Shown here piece after piece: positions 24,155 to 33,367 of a stretch of 64,000 nt of DNA (positions within the stretch are counted from its first letter, which is position 1; each line of letters begins with the position of its first letter). The notes under the pieces are model-generated. The model searched no databases. It worked only from the letters and a program-made list of their open reading frames with translations, and was not told the DNA's origin. A program made the translations under genes and the position numbers. The stretch comes from Sycon ciliatum. Lineage: Eukaryota > Porifera > Calcarea > Leucosolenida > Sycettidae. The stretch spans positions 39,277,149 through 39,341,148 of the forward strand of contig NC_088644.1 in the NCBI RefSeq assembly GCF_964019385.1, read 5' to 3'.

Positions 24155-26670
24155 TGCATGTGTGTGTTTGTGCGTGCACCAATGCATGCACGTACGTCTG
24201 CAATTGCTCCCCAGGCATGCTCCAGTGCTTCAGACAGTGCGTTTTTCTCTTCGATTCCTGACAGCAGTGATCAAAGCCAGCACAGGTCAGCTGCTTCATC
24301 ACCTGTCCCCTCCCAACGAGCACTGTGGGCAAAGCAGCGCTCTGTAACCATGCAGCACTTCGATGTTCCCGCAGAGACGGAACCAGCTATTAAAAGTCAC
24401 TTTGGATCGCGTCGCAAAGCAAAATTTCACTCGGCATCCTCGGTAGATCAGGGTTGGAAAGGCACCATCGAGCCGGACTTTTGTATGGCCGATTCGTCGT
24501 ATGATCCCGAATCTGACACAGCGGCTGAGCCTGCAAGTGTCCTCCGAAAAGGGTAAGTTCCCATTCAGCTTCTCAATACTAGTAGAAGAAGGTTGGTGTA
24601 GTTTGTATTATTCTTGGCATGCCTAATAATAATAATAAAATAATACACACAGCTCGCATATTTCCTGAACCTGTTAGACAGGAGAAAAAAAATGGGGGTG
24701 CTGTTACCAAGCAAATTGTTGCCTTAGTTTGTAGTTTTGAGGTTGCTGATCAAGACGGTGAACGAACACCTTCGGTGGGAGTTTTAGGCTGCGGTACAGC
24801 ATTCAGCCCTTATACCCCAGAATCGAACGTGGCCCTGTACACCACCCGGTACCGACGCATACACCAGTCTCCTGGTCGCCATACCACTAGTGCGGGGTTA
24901 CATTTCGAAAAAGAGTCGTATTTTAGAAGTTTCGTGGTAAGTAGGAGCTCACAAATTTTTTAGAGCTGTTTCTGACTAAGTTGTGCCTGCTGAAGACGAT
25001 AAAAGTATCGGCAAGTCTGTACAGTTGTCCGTTTGTTAGATATGGCGATCTTCCGCTGCATACGGAAATTGTACATGTACTCGAACCCAGTCATTCTAGG
25101 GTATAGTGGGTTTCTGCATACAGAGTCCGTCAAGAAGCATTGTGACGTTTGAAGAAAAGCTTGCTCTAGAGTGTTTTGGAGCCGAATCGGGCGGGCAGAC
25201 CCGAAGCGGAACAGGCACGATCTGAGCAAGTGTATGGTGTGCCAGGATTATACACCTGACGCGCAGGACAGGCGCTTGGCAGAGAAATTTACTCAGTGCG
25301 CCACATACGAGACAGAGTTTAGTCTGCTCGATGCTGCTCGTACACACAGCCACGCTAGAATATTGAACAAACTTGAAAATGAGGATGGTATAGCGAATGA
25401 GATCACGTATCACCGTAGCTGTTTTTCACTGTACGTAAACAAGAAGTCTCTGAAACATCTTGCTAATGATGCAGTAGATTCTGATCTGGCCCAGAATGGC
25501 GATGTGGAGGCGCAGGCATTCATGAAATTGTGTGAGTGGATTGAAATTTGTGTCCTCACTCAGAGTAACTCCGCAACAGATATGACTGAAGTACGTAAAC
25601 GTTACAGTCGATTCCTGGACGAACTAGGATTGATTGGTCATGTTCAGAGGTCCTTCGCGGTGAAGCAACGCCTCATGGAACACTTCGGCGACCGGTTGCA
25701 GTTCCATCAGCCGCTTGAGACAGACATGTAAATAGTTTGGTTGTCTTTTCACTTGTATTTAACTATGTCGGCTCAGAGTCATTGCTACTGTACTCTAATT
25801 TCTGCTGCGCTTGAGTACATGACACAGCCAATGTACTTTTCATTTTTTGTAGCACCAACACGAAATTTGTATCAGGGACTGAGCGCCACATTGCACAACT
25901 CGAAGTTTTTGACAGCCATGCCACAGACTCGCATGAAAATCAATTTGATTGTATTTGTACAGTTTCTCGCACTGACCTTGCAAGTCCACCTAAATTTTAC
26001 ATTTTCCTTTTTTCAATGTATTCAGCTGAATGATGTTTTATTGCCACCAGGGAGTCGTACCCTCCCTGACTGCCACCAACTGGAGTCTAAAACGGACTCT
26101 GTATGCAGAAACCCACTATACTCTAGAATGACTGGGTTCGAGCACATGTACAATTTCCGTATGCAGCGGAAGATCGCTATATCTAACAAACGGACAACTG
26201 TACAGACTTGCCGATACTTTTATCGTCTTCAGCAGCCACAACTTAGTCAGAAACAGCTCTAAAAAAATTGTGAGAATGCATGCAAATGGATTCATGAATC
26301 GATTCAAGTGCATAGTCGAACGCATGCAGCCACTGTACTCTAGAATGACTGGGTTCGAGTACATGTACAATTTCCCTATGGAGCGGAAGATCGCCATATC
26401 TAAGAAACTGACAACTGTACAGACTTGCCGATACTTTTATCGTCTTCAGCAGCCACAACTTAGTCAGAAACAGCTCTAAAAAATTTGTGAGTTACGAGTT
26501 TCTAGAAAATACCACCTTGGACCTAAGACTACACCCAGGCAGCAACTTACAGCACCTGTGCCTCGAGTGCAGTACTTTAAAGAAGTATCTCAATGTGAGA
26601 GATTGATCAAGTTGACCGAAGAGGAGTTGGTGCCAGTGCTGAATGACCGACCATATACTGTCTGTGCTCC

Positions 26671-26704
<34 letters not shown>

Positions 26705-26956
26705 TGTGTCTGTGTCTGTGTTCCTGATTCTTGCAGGCCAGCAGTGGGCAGTTCCCTGCTGACCAAAGATCGCAGTCAATCATTTGGCACAACGCATGTA
26801 GCAAGACATCCGTCAGACGAATCTTTGAACACCGCTCAGCGCACTCGCTCTCTTGAGCGCAAGCGCAACAACCTCGATCAAACAAAGCGCACTGGAACGA
26901 GCCAGCCACGAATGGCCGTTCGCGTAAAGTCGGTTCTAAGCAAGCTGGCTGGCTGA
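17366..26956 (+). CDS. Predicted six-exon host gene, unknown function (408 aa)
   Basis: Exons: 17366-17504, 19484-19572, 24215-24552, 24678-24936, 26492-26673 and 26737-26956. Each junction has GT and AG and the phases (1,0,2,0,2) join in frame, total 1,227 nt including TGA. The N-terminus is basic and rich in Ser-Pro (SPSIRSI, RPRKSPSV), suggesting a nuclear or cytoskeletal phosphoprotein. A Lys/Arg/Gln helix follows (RKAQAVRNYHKMMRQKEKA, about 52-70). The middle is acidic and Ser-rich. The rest contains TPESN, TTRYRRIHQSPGRHTT and a PRVQYF motif that resembles a PP1-docking RVxF site. I recognise no family. The first exon opens at ATG after an in-frame stop. Weak points are the exon 4 acceptor, the exon 5 acceptor (it lies at the edge of a transposon) and the exon 5 donor inside a GT repeat. 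Parts could be wrong even if the gene is real. Confidence 0.45.
18082..18124 (-). ncRNA. Hammerhead ribozyme, type I (HHR-4)
   Basis: On the - strand: helix I is CCTCTA with TACAGG (one C·C mismatch; 18119-18124 and 18082-18087). CTGATGA is the complement of 18112-18118. Helix II is GCTC with GAGC around AAAG. GAAA is the complement of 18096-18099. Helix III is the palindrome ACAGCTGT, ending in the GTC site. It lies inside intron 1 of the predicted gene, antisense to it. Its flanks look like no repeat I can name. Confidence 0.85.
18294..18606. mobile_element. Pogo/Tigger-like MITE
   Basis: 313 bp with inverted ends CAGTCGACTCC...TATAACGAAC and their complement. It is flanked by TA on both sides, the target-site duplication of Tc1/mariner/pogo elements. 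No transposase. Confidence 0.75.
18653..18963. mobile_element. MITE, AGAGTGTGCAAC-type ends (copy 2)
   Basis: Inverted ends of about 33 bp contain GATAAACAAGAGTGTGCAAC. A subterminal inverted pair of about 25 bp (GGCGGAATTTTTTGTTGAC) lies inside. It shares the terminal core with copies at 231-437 and 22149-22441. Confidence 0.65.
19340..19442. repeat. Imperfect (TG)n microsatellite
   Basis: GTGTGTGCATCTGTGTGTCTG-type repeats just upstream of predicted exon 2. Confidence 0.9.
19583..19764. mobile_element. MITE 10 bp inside predicted intron 2
   Basis: Inverted ends (AGAGAGTTCAG...TTTTTGACGTGACG against the complement of GTCGCGTCAAAAATGAGGTTCAG) enclose a CG-containing core. About 182 bp, non-coding. 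It begins 10 bp after the exon 2 donor. Confidence 0.55.
20344..20456. repeat. (GA)n microsatellite
   Basis: A near-perfect GA run (20346-20412), then GGGAGG repeats and a second GA block. Confidence 0.95.
20485..21063 (-). CDS. Unknown 192-aa frame with coiled-coil start
   Basis: A long open frame on the - strand whose first third is a charged heptad-like helix (MELQTEKAKMEQRIVELRME region) followed by a region with Cys and Trp but no known motif. Upstream on the same strand (about 21060-21140) a possible exon encodes SDPEVLGRGRSRRTC and ends at a GT-AAGT donor; the acceptor before KHLMYMRT would join it. It could be a small host gene antisense to intron 2 of the predicted gene, or part of an unrecognised transposon. 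Stop TAA/TAG and poly(A) signal were not analysed further. Confidence 0.35.
   Translation of the reverse strand: MMYMRTDVHSKMELQTEKAKMEQRIVELRMEHQVEKVNLNPDLAAARYDSCADTQRGKCQFVFERAKDILLNAEYVTTKDKETLASQRITMTTMNTFVSKYWNQGLAASLFPSCSCQPKFPVIDTQNLYGHLSDRIHCKRERIIDVSSEDAEEVLSFWGYVAGLHQPPMPVKVIHATEAKAGLAKQYKLVAF
22149..22441. mobile_element. MITE, AGAGTGTGCAAC-type ends (copy 3)
   Basis: Inverted ends of about 70 bp run from AGAGTACATAACCCCCC through AGAGTGTGCAAC to GGTCGAGCGTAATC and are nearly identical. The right end is expanded into a G run (22411-22430). The long, well-kept ends suggest it is younger than the copies at 231 and 18653. Confidence 0.75.
23514..23730. mobile_element. Small MITE with TA flanks
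   Basis: Ends CTGCAAAGTGAGAAACTTT and AAAGTTTATCGCTTTACAG are inverted copies (about 19 bp, a few mismatches). TA on each side suggests a Tc1/mariner-type element. Confidence 0.6.
23784..23984. mobile_element. MITE with 39-bp inverted ends
   Basis: Arms 23784-23822 and 23946-23984 contain GCAACCAAGAGGACAAA and its complement. Non-coding. Confidence 0.65.
24080..24172. repeat. (TG)n microsatellite
   Basis: Long GT/TG run shortly before predicted exon 3 of the 17.4-27.0 kb gene. Confidence 0.95.
24948..26491 (+). mobile_element. 1.5-kb element with 183-bp inverted ends and one ORF
   Basis: The left end (24948-25130) is the reverse complement of 26089-26276. A second right-hand copy lies at about 26319-26491, so the right end is duplicated. 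Both outer edges read CTCACAAATTTTTTAGAGC or its complement. Between the ends is a 186-aa frame (25171-25731). This is DNA-transposon architecture, but I see no DDE transposase and no clear target-site duplication. It sits in predicted intron 4 of the host gene, 11 bp after the donor. Confidence 0.65.
25171..25731 (+). CDS. ORF inside TIR element, Cys/His motif, unnamed family
   Basis: About 186 aa. It has an N-terminal CMVCQDYTP Cys pair and, about 90 residues on, EITYHRSCFSLYVNKKSL, together resembling a zinc-binding CxxC...HxxC module. I recall similar CxxC...YHxxCY...KKSL proteins in large families in sponges and cnidarians without an assigned function; that is memory, not a search. No ATG is near the start: the frame opens after a TGA at about 25150 and may be the second part of a spliced or truncated protein. 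Its position between inverted ends suggests it belongs to the mobile element, not the host gene. Confidence 0.5.
   Translation: MFWSRIGRADPKRNRHDLSKCMVCQDYTPDAQDRRLAEKFTQCATYETEFSLLDAARTHSHARILNKLENEDGIANEITYHRSCFSLYVNKKSLKHLANDAVDSDLAQNGDVEAQAFMKLCEWIEICVLTQSNSATDMTEVRKRYSRFLDELGLIGHVQRSFAVKQRLMEHFGDRLQFHQPLETDM
26673..26725. repeat. (TG)n microsatellite
   Basis: GT run that also forms the intron between predicted exons 5 and 6. Confidence 0.9.
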
Positions 26957-28299
26957 CGTCTGCATCTCATCAGATGTGTTTCTGTGGCTCAGCTTAGGCC
27001 GTTGAACACGATGTCCAGTGTCTGCAATGCCTCTATGCTGCTGTCTGCAAGTGTACATGAACTGCACACTACAAACCCCTTGTGAAGCTCTTCTGCAAAC
27101 AACTGCTCCACTTTTTTGGTGAATCGTGTCACCTTCAAGACATCTTCGATGCAAGAGGACTACCCCATGCTGCAAACATCAGCAATCAATTCTTGGATCA
27201 TCAAGTTCGGACAGTGGCCGATGTAGAGATCACTCTCCGTACTTGCACAGGCACGTGCTACGCATGCGTTCTCTGCATATGCATGCTCCACATCATCGCT
27301 TCCTGGTTGTGCAACTGTGCAACCGTTCCTCCGAGCTGCAATGCGTCAACCACCACTGCCTCTGCACGTGCCACCACTGTGATTGCTGGGATCAACACTG
27401 TGATTGCTGGGATCAACACTGTGATTGCTGGGATCAACACTGTGATTGCTGGGATCAACACTTGTACCCATTGCTTAGATGTTGCACCCTTCGGGCACCA
27501 GGGCGCGAAGAATACTAAGTTTTCCCATCCAGTTAGATTGATAGCATTTGTTCAAATTCCAAAATTGCCCGTGATATTTTAGCCAGTTCTTCTGGAAATC
27601 AACCTAATATATTTTTTCTCTTTCACAACTATCTGCCCTTTTATAGTCGATTTTCACTCCTATGGCATTTTTTCTCTTCGTAATAATAGATACCGGTTTT
27701 CGCACTTCACTTCCCTTGCTTTGGAGTCCCTGTCTATTCCGGATTCGTAGTCCCGTGCGTGTTAATGAGCATTGCTGAGATTTGCCCGATTTAGGCTGTG
27801 CCGTTCGCACCATTTCGTTTTTACCCTTCCAAACTGACTGATATTGTAGTGCACAATTTAGAAATTCAATCTATTTCCTTTTTTTCATCCTGCCTCTGCG
27901 GGGAAGAGACGCAAGTAACACGTAGTATACTAGTATGATAACATATTATGTAGCTCTAACTCTGACTCCTTTATATTTCCTCATTTTATCATCATTTGAA
28001 TGAAATTCGAAATATGAAGTACATTTTTGCTGTGCATGTTCATAAGTGTCGGTGGGGTTGAAGCGGTACTGGGTACCCTGGTACATGGTACAGGTGCAAA
28101 TCTTTCAATTTTATTGTATCAGGTTGTTGCCACAGGATGTAGCCTTGTAGGATGGTGAAAATGTACATGTACATGTTCCAGGCACTCGCATAGCTGCGGA
28201 CATTCTCTCATGAAGGCCACCACACACCTCTGTCCCCACAGAATAATGCGGACGAAATCCTAAAATTATGTGGCAAATATGCGGGATTATGCTGTCAGT
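26957..28299. other. Intergenic, no gene recognised
   Basis: Downstream of the predicted host gene. Frames at 27082-27582 have no recognised domain and run into the 21-bp tandem repeat. The rest is AT-rich with no clear feature. Confidence 0.4.
27378..27462. repeat. 21-bp tandem repeat, four copies
   Basis: The unit GTGATTGCTGGGATCAACAC plus one base is repeated four times with essentially no divergence. Because 21 is a multiple of three, both strands stay open; this is not evidence of coding. Confidence 0.95.
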
Positions 28300-28437
28300 T
28301 TTATGCCTAGTTGTTGCACTTTCTGACTGTATAATAGTATCCAGTTACAGTGGTGGAGAGTTACTCTTTTAAACTCGTTTCCATATGTCCTTTTCCTTTC
28401 TACTTTTATTATTGGCTCAATACCCGAGTTCCAAATT
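28300..28437 (+). repeat. Dispersed repeat family, copy ending at HHR-2
   Basis: It shares GTTGCACTTTCTGACTGTAT, GGAGAGTTACT and CGTTTCCATATGTCCTTTTC with copies at 28790-29010 and 31738-31955 (+) and 30945-31020 and 31581-31710 (-). Most copies then have (AAT)n and a GGCTCAACATCCGAGTT-like end. This copy runs straight into the hammerhead at 28439, which suggests that the family and the ribozyme belong to one retroelement. Confidence 0.65.
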
Positions 28438-28438
28438 G

Positions 28439-28487
28439 CACACCTGATGAGCCGTCACGAACCATACGGCGAAACGTACGTCGTGTG
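28439..28487 (+). ncRNA. Hammerhead ribozyme, type I (HHR-2)
   Basis: Helix I is CACAC (28439-28443) with GTGTG (28483-28487). CTGATGA lies at 28444-28450. Helix II is GCCGT with ACGGC (28451-28455, 28466-28470) and a 10-nt loop. GAAA lies at 28471-28474. Helix III is the palindrome ACGTACGT, cleavage after C at 28482. Every pair is canonical. The GAAACGTACGTC segment is identical to HHR-1, while helices I and II differ in sequence but still pair. Such covariation argues for a functional family. Confidence 0.9.
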
Positions 28488-28489
28488 AA

Positions 28490-28789
28490 ACAACTTGTTT
28501 TGTAGTCAACTAGTCCATCACAATGTCATGCATGAGGAGCACTGTAGGAGTTTGGCTTTCGGCTTGTACAATTCGTTTTCGCAACGCTTCCCCCTTCTTT
28601 ACTTATCTTTGATATTTATGACCCACCCAAGTTGGGTGGTGTGCTGCTTTGCTGCTTCGAATTGTACTTAGACCGCTTTGTCAAATCGCCAACTGGTTTC
28701 GTCATCGTCCAGTAACAATCGACATTCTTTGTTCCGTTGGGACTGTAGCTTGTGCTCGTTTTCGTTGCGCTTGCCTTCCCCTCTTTGGT
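28490..28789. other. Repeat-rich spacer
   Basis: No gene seen; frames at about 28649-28968 overlap the dispersed repeat family. Confidence 0.4.
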
Positions 28790-29010
28790 CTTTCCATAAC
28801 CTTGAACCTTCCAAGTTGGAAGGCTGTCGGTTAGCGCTACGGAGATGTGTTGAAGCTAGGTGTCAGGACGTTGAATGTCTCAGTACTCTGTCAGTTTGGT
28901 GCCTAGTTGTTGCACTTTCTGACTGTATAGTAGTATCTAGTTACAGTGGTGGAGAGTTACTTTTTTAAACTCGTTTCCATATGTCCTTTTCCTTTCTACA
29001 ATAATAATAA
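28790..29010 (+). repeat. Dispersed repeat family, longer copy
   Basis: It starts at AACCTTGAACCTTCCAAGTT and runs through the TTCCATATGTCC block to an (AAT)n tract. The same sequence makes up both arms of the palindrome at 31581-31866. Confidence 0.75.
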
Positions 29011-29109
29011 TAATTATGCGAAATCTCTTGAAAACGCGGATGACAGCCAATAACGCGGAAAATTGCGCGTCCGCGAAATCGCGGTATCCTGTGGGGACAG
29101 ACAAGTATA

Positions 29110-30945
29110 CTTGTACATACACACAACACCCACACACACCTCACCCACATATCCTGCCCTTTTAGAAGAATACCGTTGGGTGCGGCGGGAAGGAACGCTA
29201 TCGAACAGACGTCTCCGCTCCAGGTATTACCAGAATGAATTTATGTCGGTGAAGAAACAGCCCCGGAACCAATGGGTCCTGATGAATGCATTGCTCCGCA
29301 GAAAGACTAAAGACAGTGGCGAAGGAATCGACCACAAAGGAGTCTCTCAGGTTTTCCAACAAATTGTCACTGATCCTGACAGGTCGCCACTTCTCTGTCC
29401 ATTCGGTCCACATCGCCAGCCGTCAATGTTATCCATACCGCAGCCTACAGTCACCAACATCTTGAAGATTCTTCGCACTCTGAACGTGCACAAGGCTCCG
29501 GGGCCGGACAGAATACCCTCGATCCTGTTTAAGAATTGCCATGAAGTTCTAGCAGGCTCACTGTGTGCAATATTCAAGGCATCCATAGAGGAGAGCAAGT
29601 TTCCAGCTTTGTTCAAACACGCATCCGTCAGAGCCCTTTTTAAAGGCGGAGACCGCTCAGAGCCGCGAAACTTCCGACCCGTCTCTCTCTTGCCCATTGC
29701 TAGTAAGGTCCTCGAGAAGCATGTATATCACCAGCTTACTCACCTCCTACTGGAGAACCCCAACATCATTCCGCCACAACAATTTGCGTACAGACGGCAT
29801 CACTCATGTGAAGAGGCTCTGGCTGTTGCAATCGACAGCTGGCAAAGGGATCTCGATTCGAAGAAGGTCGTTGGCGTCGTTCTCGCAGATGTGAGGAAGG
29901 CGTTCGACAGCGTCAACCATCAGCTGCTACTGAACGAACTTTTTAATTGTGGAGTTGGTGATGCGGCTTTGGCATGGTTCAAAGATTACCTGAGTGACAG
30001 GACACAGCAGCTCACAGCGCCGGACAATCTGCCTCGTGCGTCGTGCAGCCAAGGAGTGCCACAGGGGTCTGTGTTGGGCCCAGTGCTATTCAGCATTTAC
30101 GTAAGAGGCCTTCCTGGATGTGTGAGTGCCTCATCTGTACTTCAGTTCGCTGACGACGTTAACATGTATGCAGCTGGTGACACTACTGAAGAAGTTGTGG
30201 ACAAATTGAACGACGATCTTATGAAGTTATCGGATTATCTGAAAGGAAAGCGAATGAAATTAAATCCTGCTAAAACGAAGTTCATACTGCTCCACCGCAA
30301 GACCACCGATGTCCGGATGTCTGCCTATGTCATCATTGATGGTGTCCATGTTCCCCGCACGCAGTCTGCTCGCTACTTGGGTATTGTACTTGACGAAAAC
30401 TTGACTTTTGGCCCACAAATAGACAACCTTGTAGGCTCTGTCAACAGGAAGCTTGGTGCATACCGCTTATCCCGCCATCTTCTGCCATACCATGCTCGGC
30501 GTACCTTCTATTTAAGTGTCATTCAGTCAACCTTGGAGAATGCGAGCAGCGCTTATATCCATTCCCTTAGTTCTACGAACTATGATAAGTATGTCCGTTT
30601 GTTCAATAGATCCCTCAGCGGAACGTGCAGCTCTTTGCTTCATGAAATCTTTACCAGCCGCTGCTGTAGCTCTCACACCACTGCCACTACGAGATCCCAG
30701 GTGTCTTTTTCTTTGGCATTACCCCCAGAAACAGAGTACGGCTGGCTTTTCTCGGATTGGCTATGTCGCTGCTGACCGGTGGAATATGCTGCCTTCCACT
30801 GTTCGTACTTGTACGGATTACCGCTCATTTATTCGCTCATGCATAACCTTCCTATATAGGGGCTCCCGTAAGAAGACCATAGGTCTGTGGGAAACACCCT
30901 GTAAAATAAAAGTTAATAATAATAATAATTTGAAACTCGGATGTT
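29110..30945 (+). mobile_element. LINE 4, CR1/L2/jockey-like, 5'-truncated
   Basis: Coding homology begins at about 29165 in the linker before RT and ends with a C-terminal part, a short 3' region (GGGAAACACCCTGTAAAATAAA) and an (AAT)n tail at about 30913-30930. One frameshift separates the RT frame from the C-terminal frame near 30520-30680. Inverted fragments of the family lie at 1964-2266 and 3783-3850. The long intact RT suggests a fairly recent copy. Confidence 0.85.
29166..30775 (+). CDS. LINE 4 reverse transcriptase ORF (fragment)
   Basis: A long open frame carries RT blocks: LNVHKAPGPDRIPS, FKHASVRALFKGGD, FRPVSLLPIASKVLE, LADVRKAFDSVNH, SQGVPQGSVLGPVLFSIY and catalytic FADD (about 30147-30158), then LNPAKTKFILLHRK and YLGIVLDENLTF. 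The RT core looks intact, but the endonuclease half is missing and the C-terminus continues in another frame, so the copy could not move by itself. Confidence 0.85.
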
Positions 30946-31026
30946 GAGCCATAAATAAATGTAGAAGAGAAAAGGACATATGGATACGAGTTAAGAGTAA
31001 CTCTCCATCACTGTAACATGATACTA

Positions 31027-31580
31027 CAGTCAAATCTGCCGTTAGCGACCTCTGCTGTAGGCGACCATCTACCGTTAGCGACCGATTTTCCGTGCACCGA
31101 CGGTTTCACATACAAACTGATCTGTCCAGAGCGACCATCTGCTGTGCGCGACCAGCGACCGCGATTTCATGCACGGTGGCTGCATTCAAATCTGCTGTAA
31201 GCGACCGCGACCCAGGTTCAGTCAGGTGCGAAACTGTACAATGTCATGTACTTGCCAGGGCGCTGTCACCTGCAAAGTGTGAAAATGCGCTGTCTTGCAA
31301 GTGCGATCGACTGGCGCCTGGCCTGTACTGGGGCTGTGCTGTAGCCTGTAGCTCTCAAGTCCAGGCAGTGTCGATCTACTGCCGTGTCGCATACGCGTAC
31401 TATGGGTATGGTCGTCGTTGATTAAATGATTAAAAATCACATTATTCTCGTCGATTTGAGTACATGGAAGCATATACCTGGTATGCCGGATTTACCATAC
31501 ATCTGCCGTAGGAGACCATCTGCCGTTAGCGACCGCTTTTTCTTGCACCAAGGGGCGGTCGCTTACGACAGATTTGACTG
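31027..31580. mobile_element. Pogo-like element with GCGACC-rich ends
   Basis: Ends CAGTCAAATCTGCCGTTAGC and the complement at the right are inverted copies, flanked by TA on both sides. The interior repeats CTGCTGTnnGCGACC-like motifs. About 554 bp, no transposase. Confidence 0.75.
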
Positions 31581-31866
31581 TATATACAGTCAGAAAGTGC
31601 AATAACTAGGCACAAAACTGACAGAGTACTGAAACATTCGACGTCCTGACACCTAGCTTCAACACATCTCCGTAGCGCTAACCGACAGCCTTCCAACTTG
31701 GAAGGTTCAACTTCCCCTCTTTGGTAGTTCCATAACCTTGAACCTTCCAAGTTGGAAGGCTGTCGGTTAGCGCTACGGAGATGTGTTGAAGCTAGGTGTC
31801 AGGACGTCGAATGTTTCAGTACTCTGTCAGTTTTGTGCCTAGTTATTGCACTTTCTGACTGTATAT
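31581..31866. repeat. Perfect 130-bp palindrome with 27-bp loop
   Basis: Arms 31581-31710 and 31738-31866 are reverse complements with no difference that I can see. Each arm is a copy of the dispersed repeat also found at 28790-29010. Such an intact long palindrome is unstable, so it is probably young, or an assembly fold-back. Confidence 0.85.
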
Positions 31867-32111
31867 AGTATCATGTTACAGTGATGGAGAGTTACTCTTA
31901 ACTCGTATCCATATGTCCTTTTCTCTTCCACAATAATAATAATAATAATAATAATAATACACCATGTACACACCATTGACCATTTGACGCCCATCGCCGG
32001 AGGTGATGATAGCGACGCTACAGCAGAAGACATAGCAACTTGTGCTGGGATTGCACCATTCCGTTGAACAGCTTGCAAGGCTGAAGAATTGACCAGCCTG
32101 CCTGGTCTACA

Positions 32112-32280
32112 GGGAATCCCTACTTTTTGGTCTTTTCATTTTGTCCCGCACACACATCACACCACATACTCCAGCATGCACTGGCTGTTGGTAGAAGAAA
32201 GACGCATGTGACCGTAATCGACGGGAATCGAACCCACAACCTCTCGATTGGAAGTCGCTGCACATACCACTGCACCATGT

Positions 32281-32282
<2 letters not shown>
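32112..32282 (-). mobile_element. tRNA-Gly-derived SINE
   Basis: On the - strand it begins with a tRNA-like head: A-box-like TGGTGCAGTGG, an anticodon loop CTTCCAA (UCC, Gly) and a B box GGTTCGATTCC within GGGTTCGATTCCCG. These match the layout of tRNA-Gly(UCC). The D-arm and acceptor stem do not pair well, so it is not a working tRNA. A body of about 100 bp follows. It abuts the (CA)n tract at 32285. Confidence 0.7.
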
Positions 32283-32284
<2 letters not shown>

Positions 32285-32344
<60 letters not shown>

Positions 32345-32361
32345 CACATACAGACACACAC
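32285..32361. repeat. (CA)n microsatellite at the tail of RTE-C
   Basis: Long CA run between the SINE and the 3' tail of the LINE fragment. On the - strand it is a (TG)n tail. Confidence 0.95.

Positions 32362-33367
<1,006 letters not shown>

Noticed and set aside
26955-26990. - strand CTGATGAGATG as a hammerhead core
   Set aside because: No GAAA partner and no helix I pairing.
27082-27582. 166-aa and 130-aa frames with repeated GINTVIA or CWDQHCD
   Set aside because: Created by the 21-bp tandem repeat, which is open in several frames on both strands.
32219-32282. Functional tRNA-Gly gene
   Set aside because: B box and anticodon loop are good, but the acceptor and D stems do not pair and a SINE body follows.
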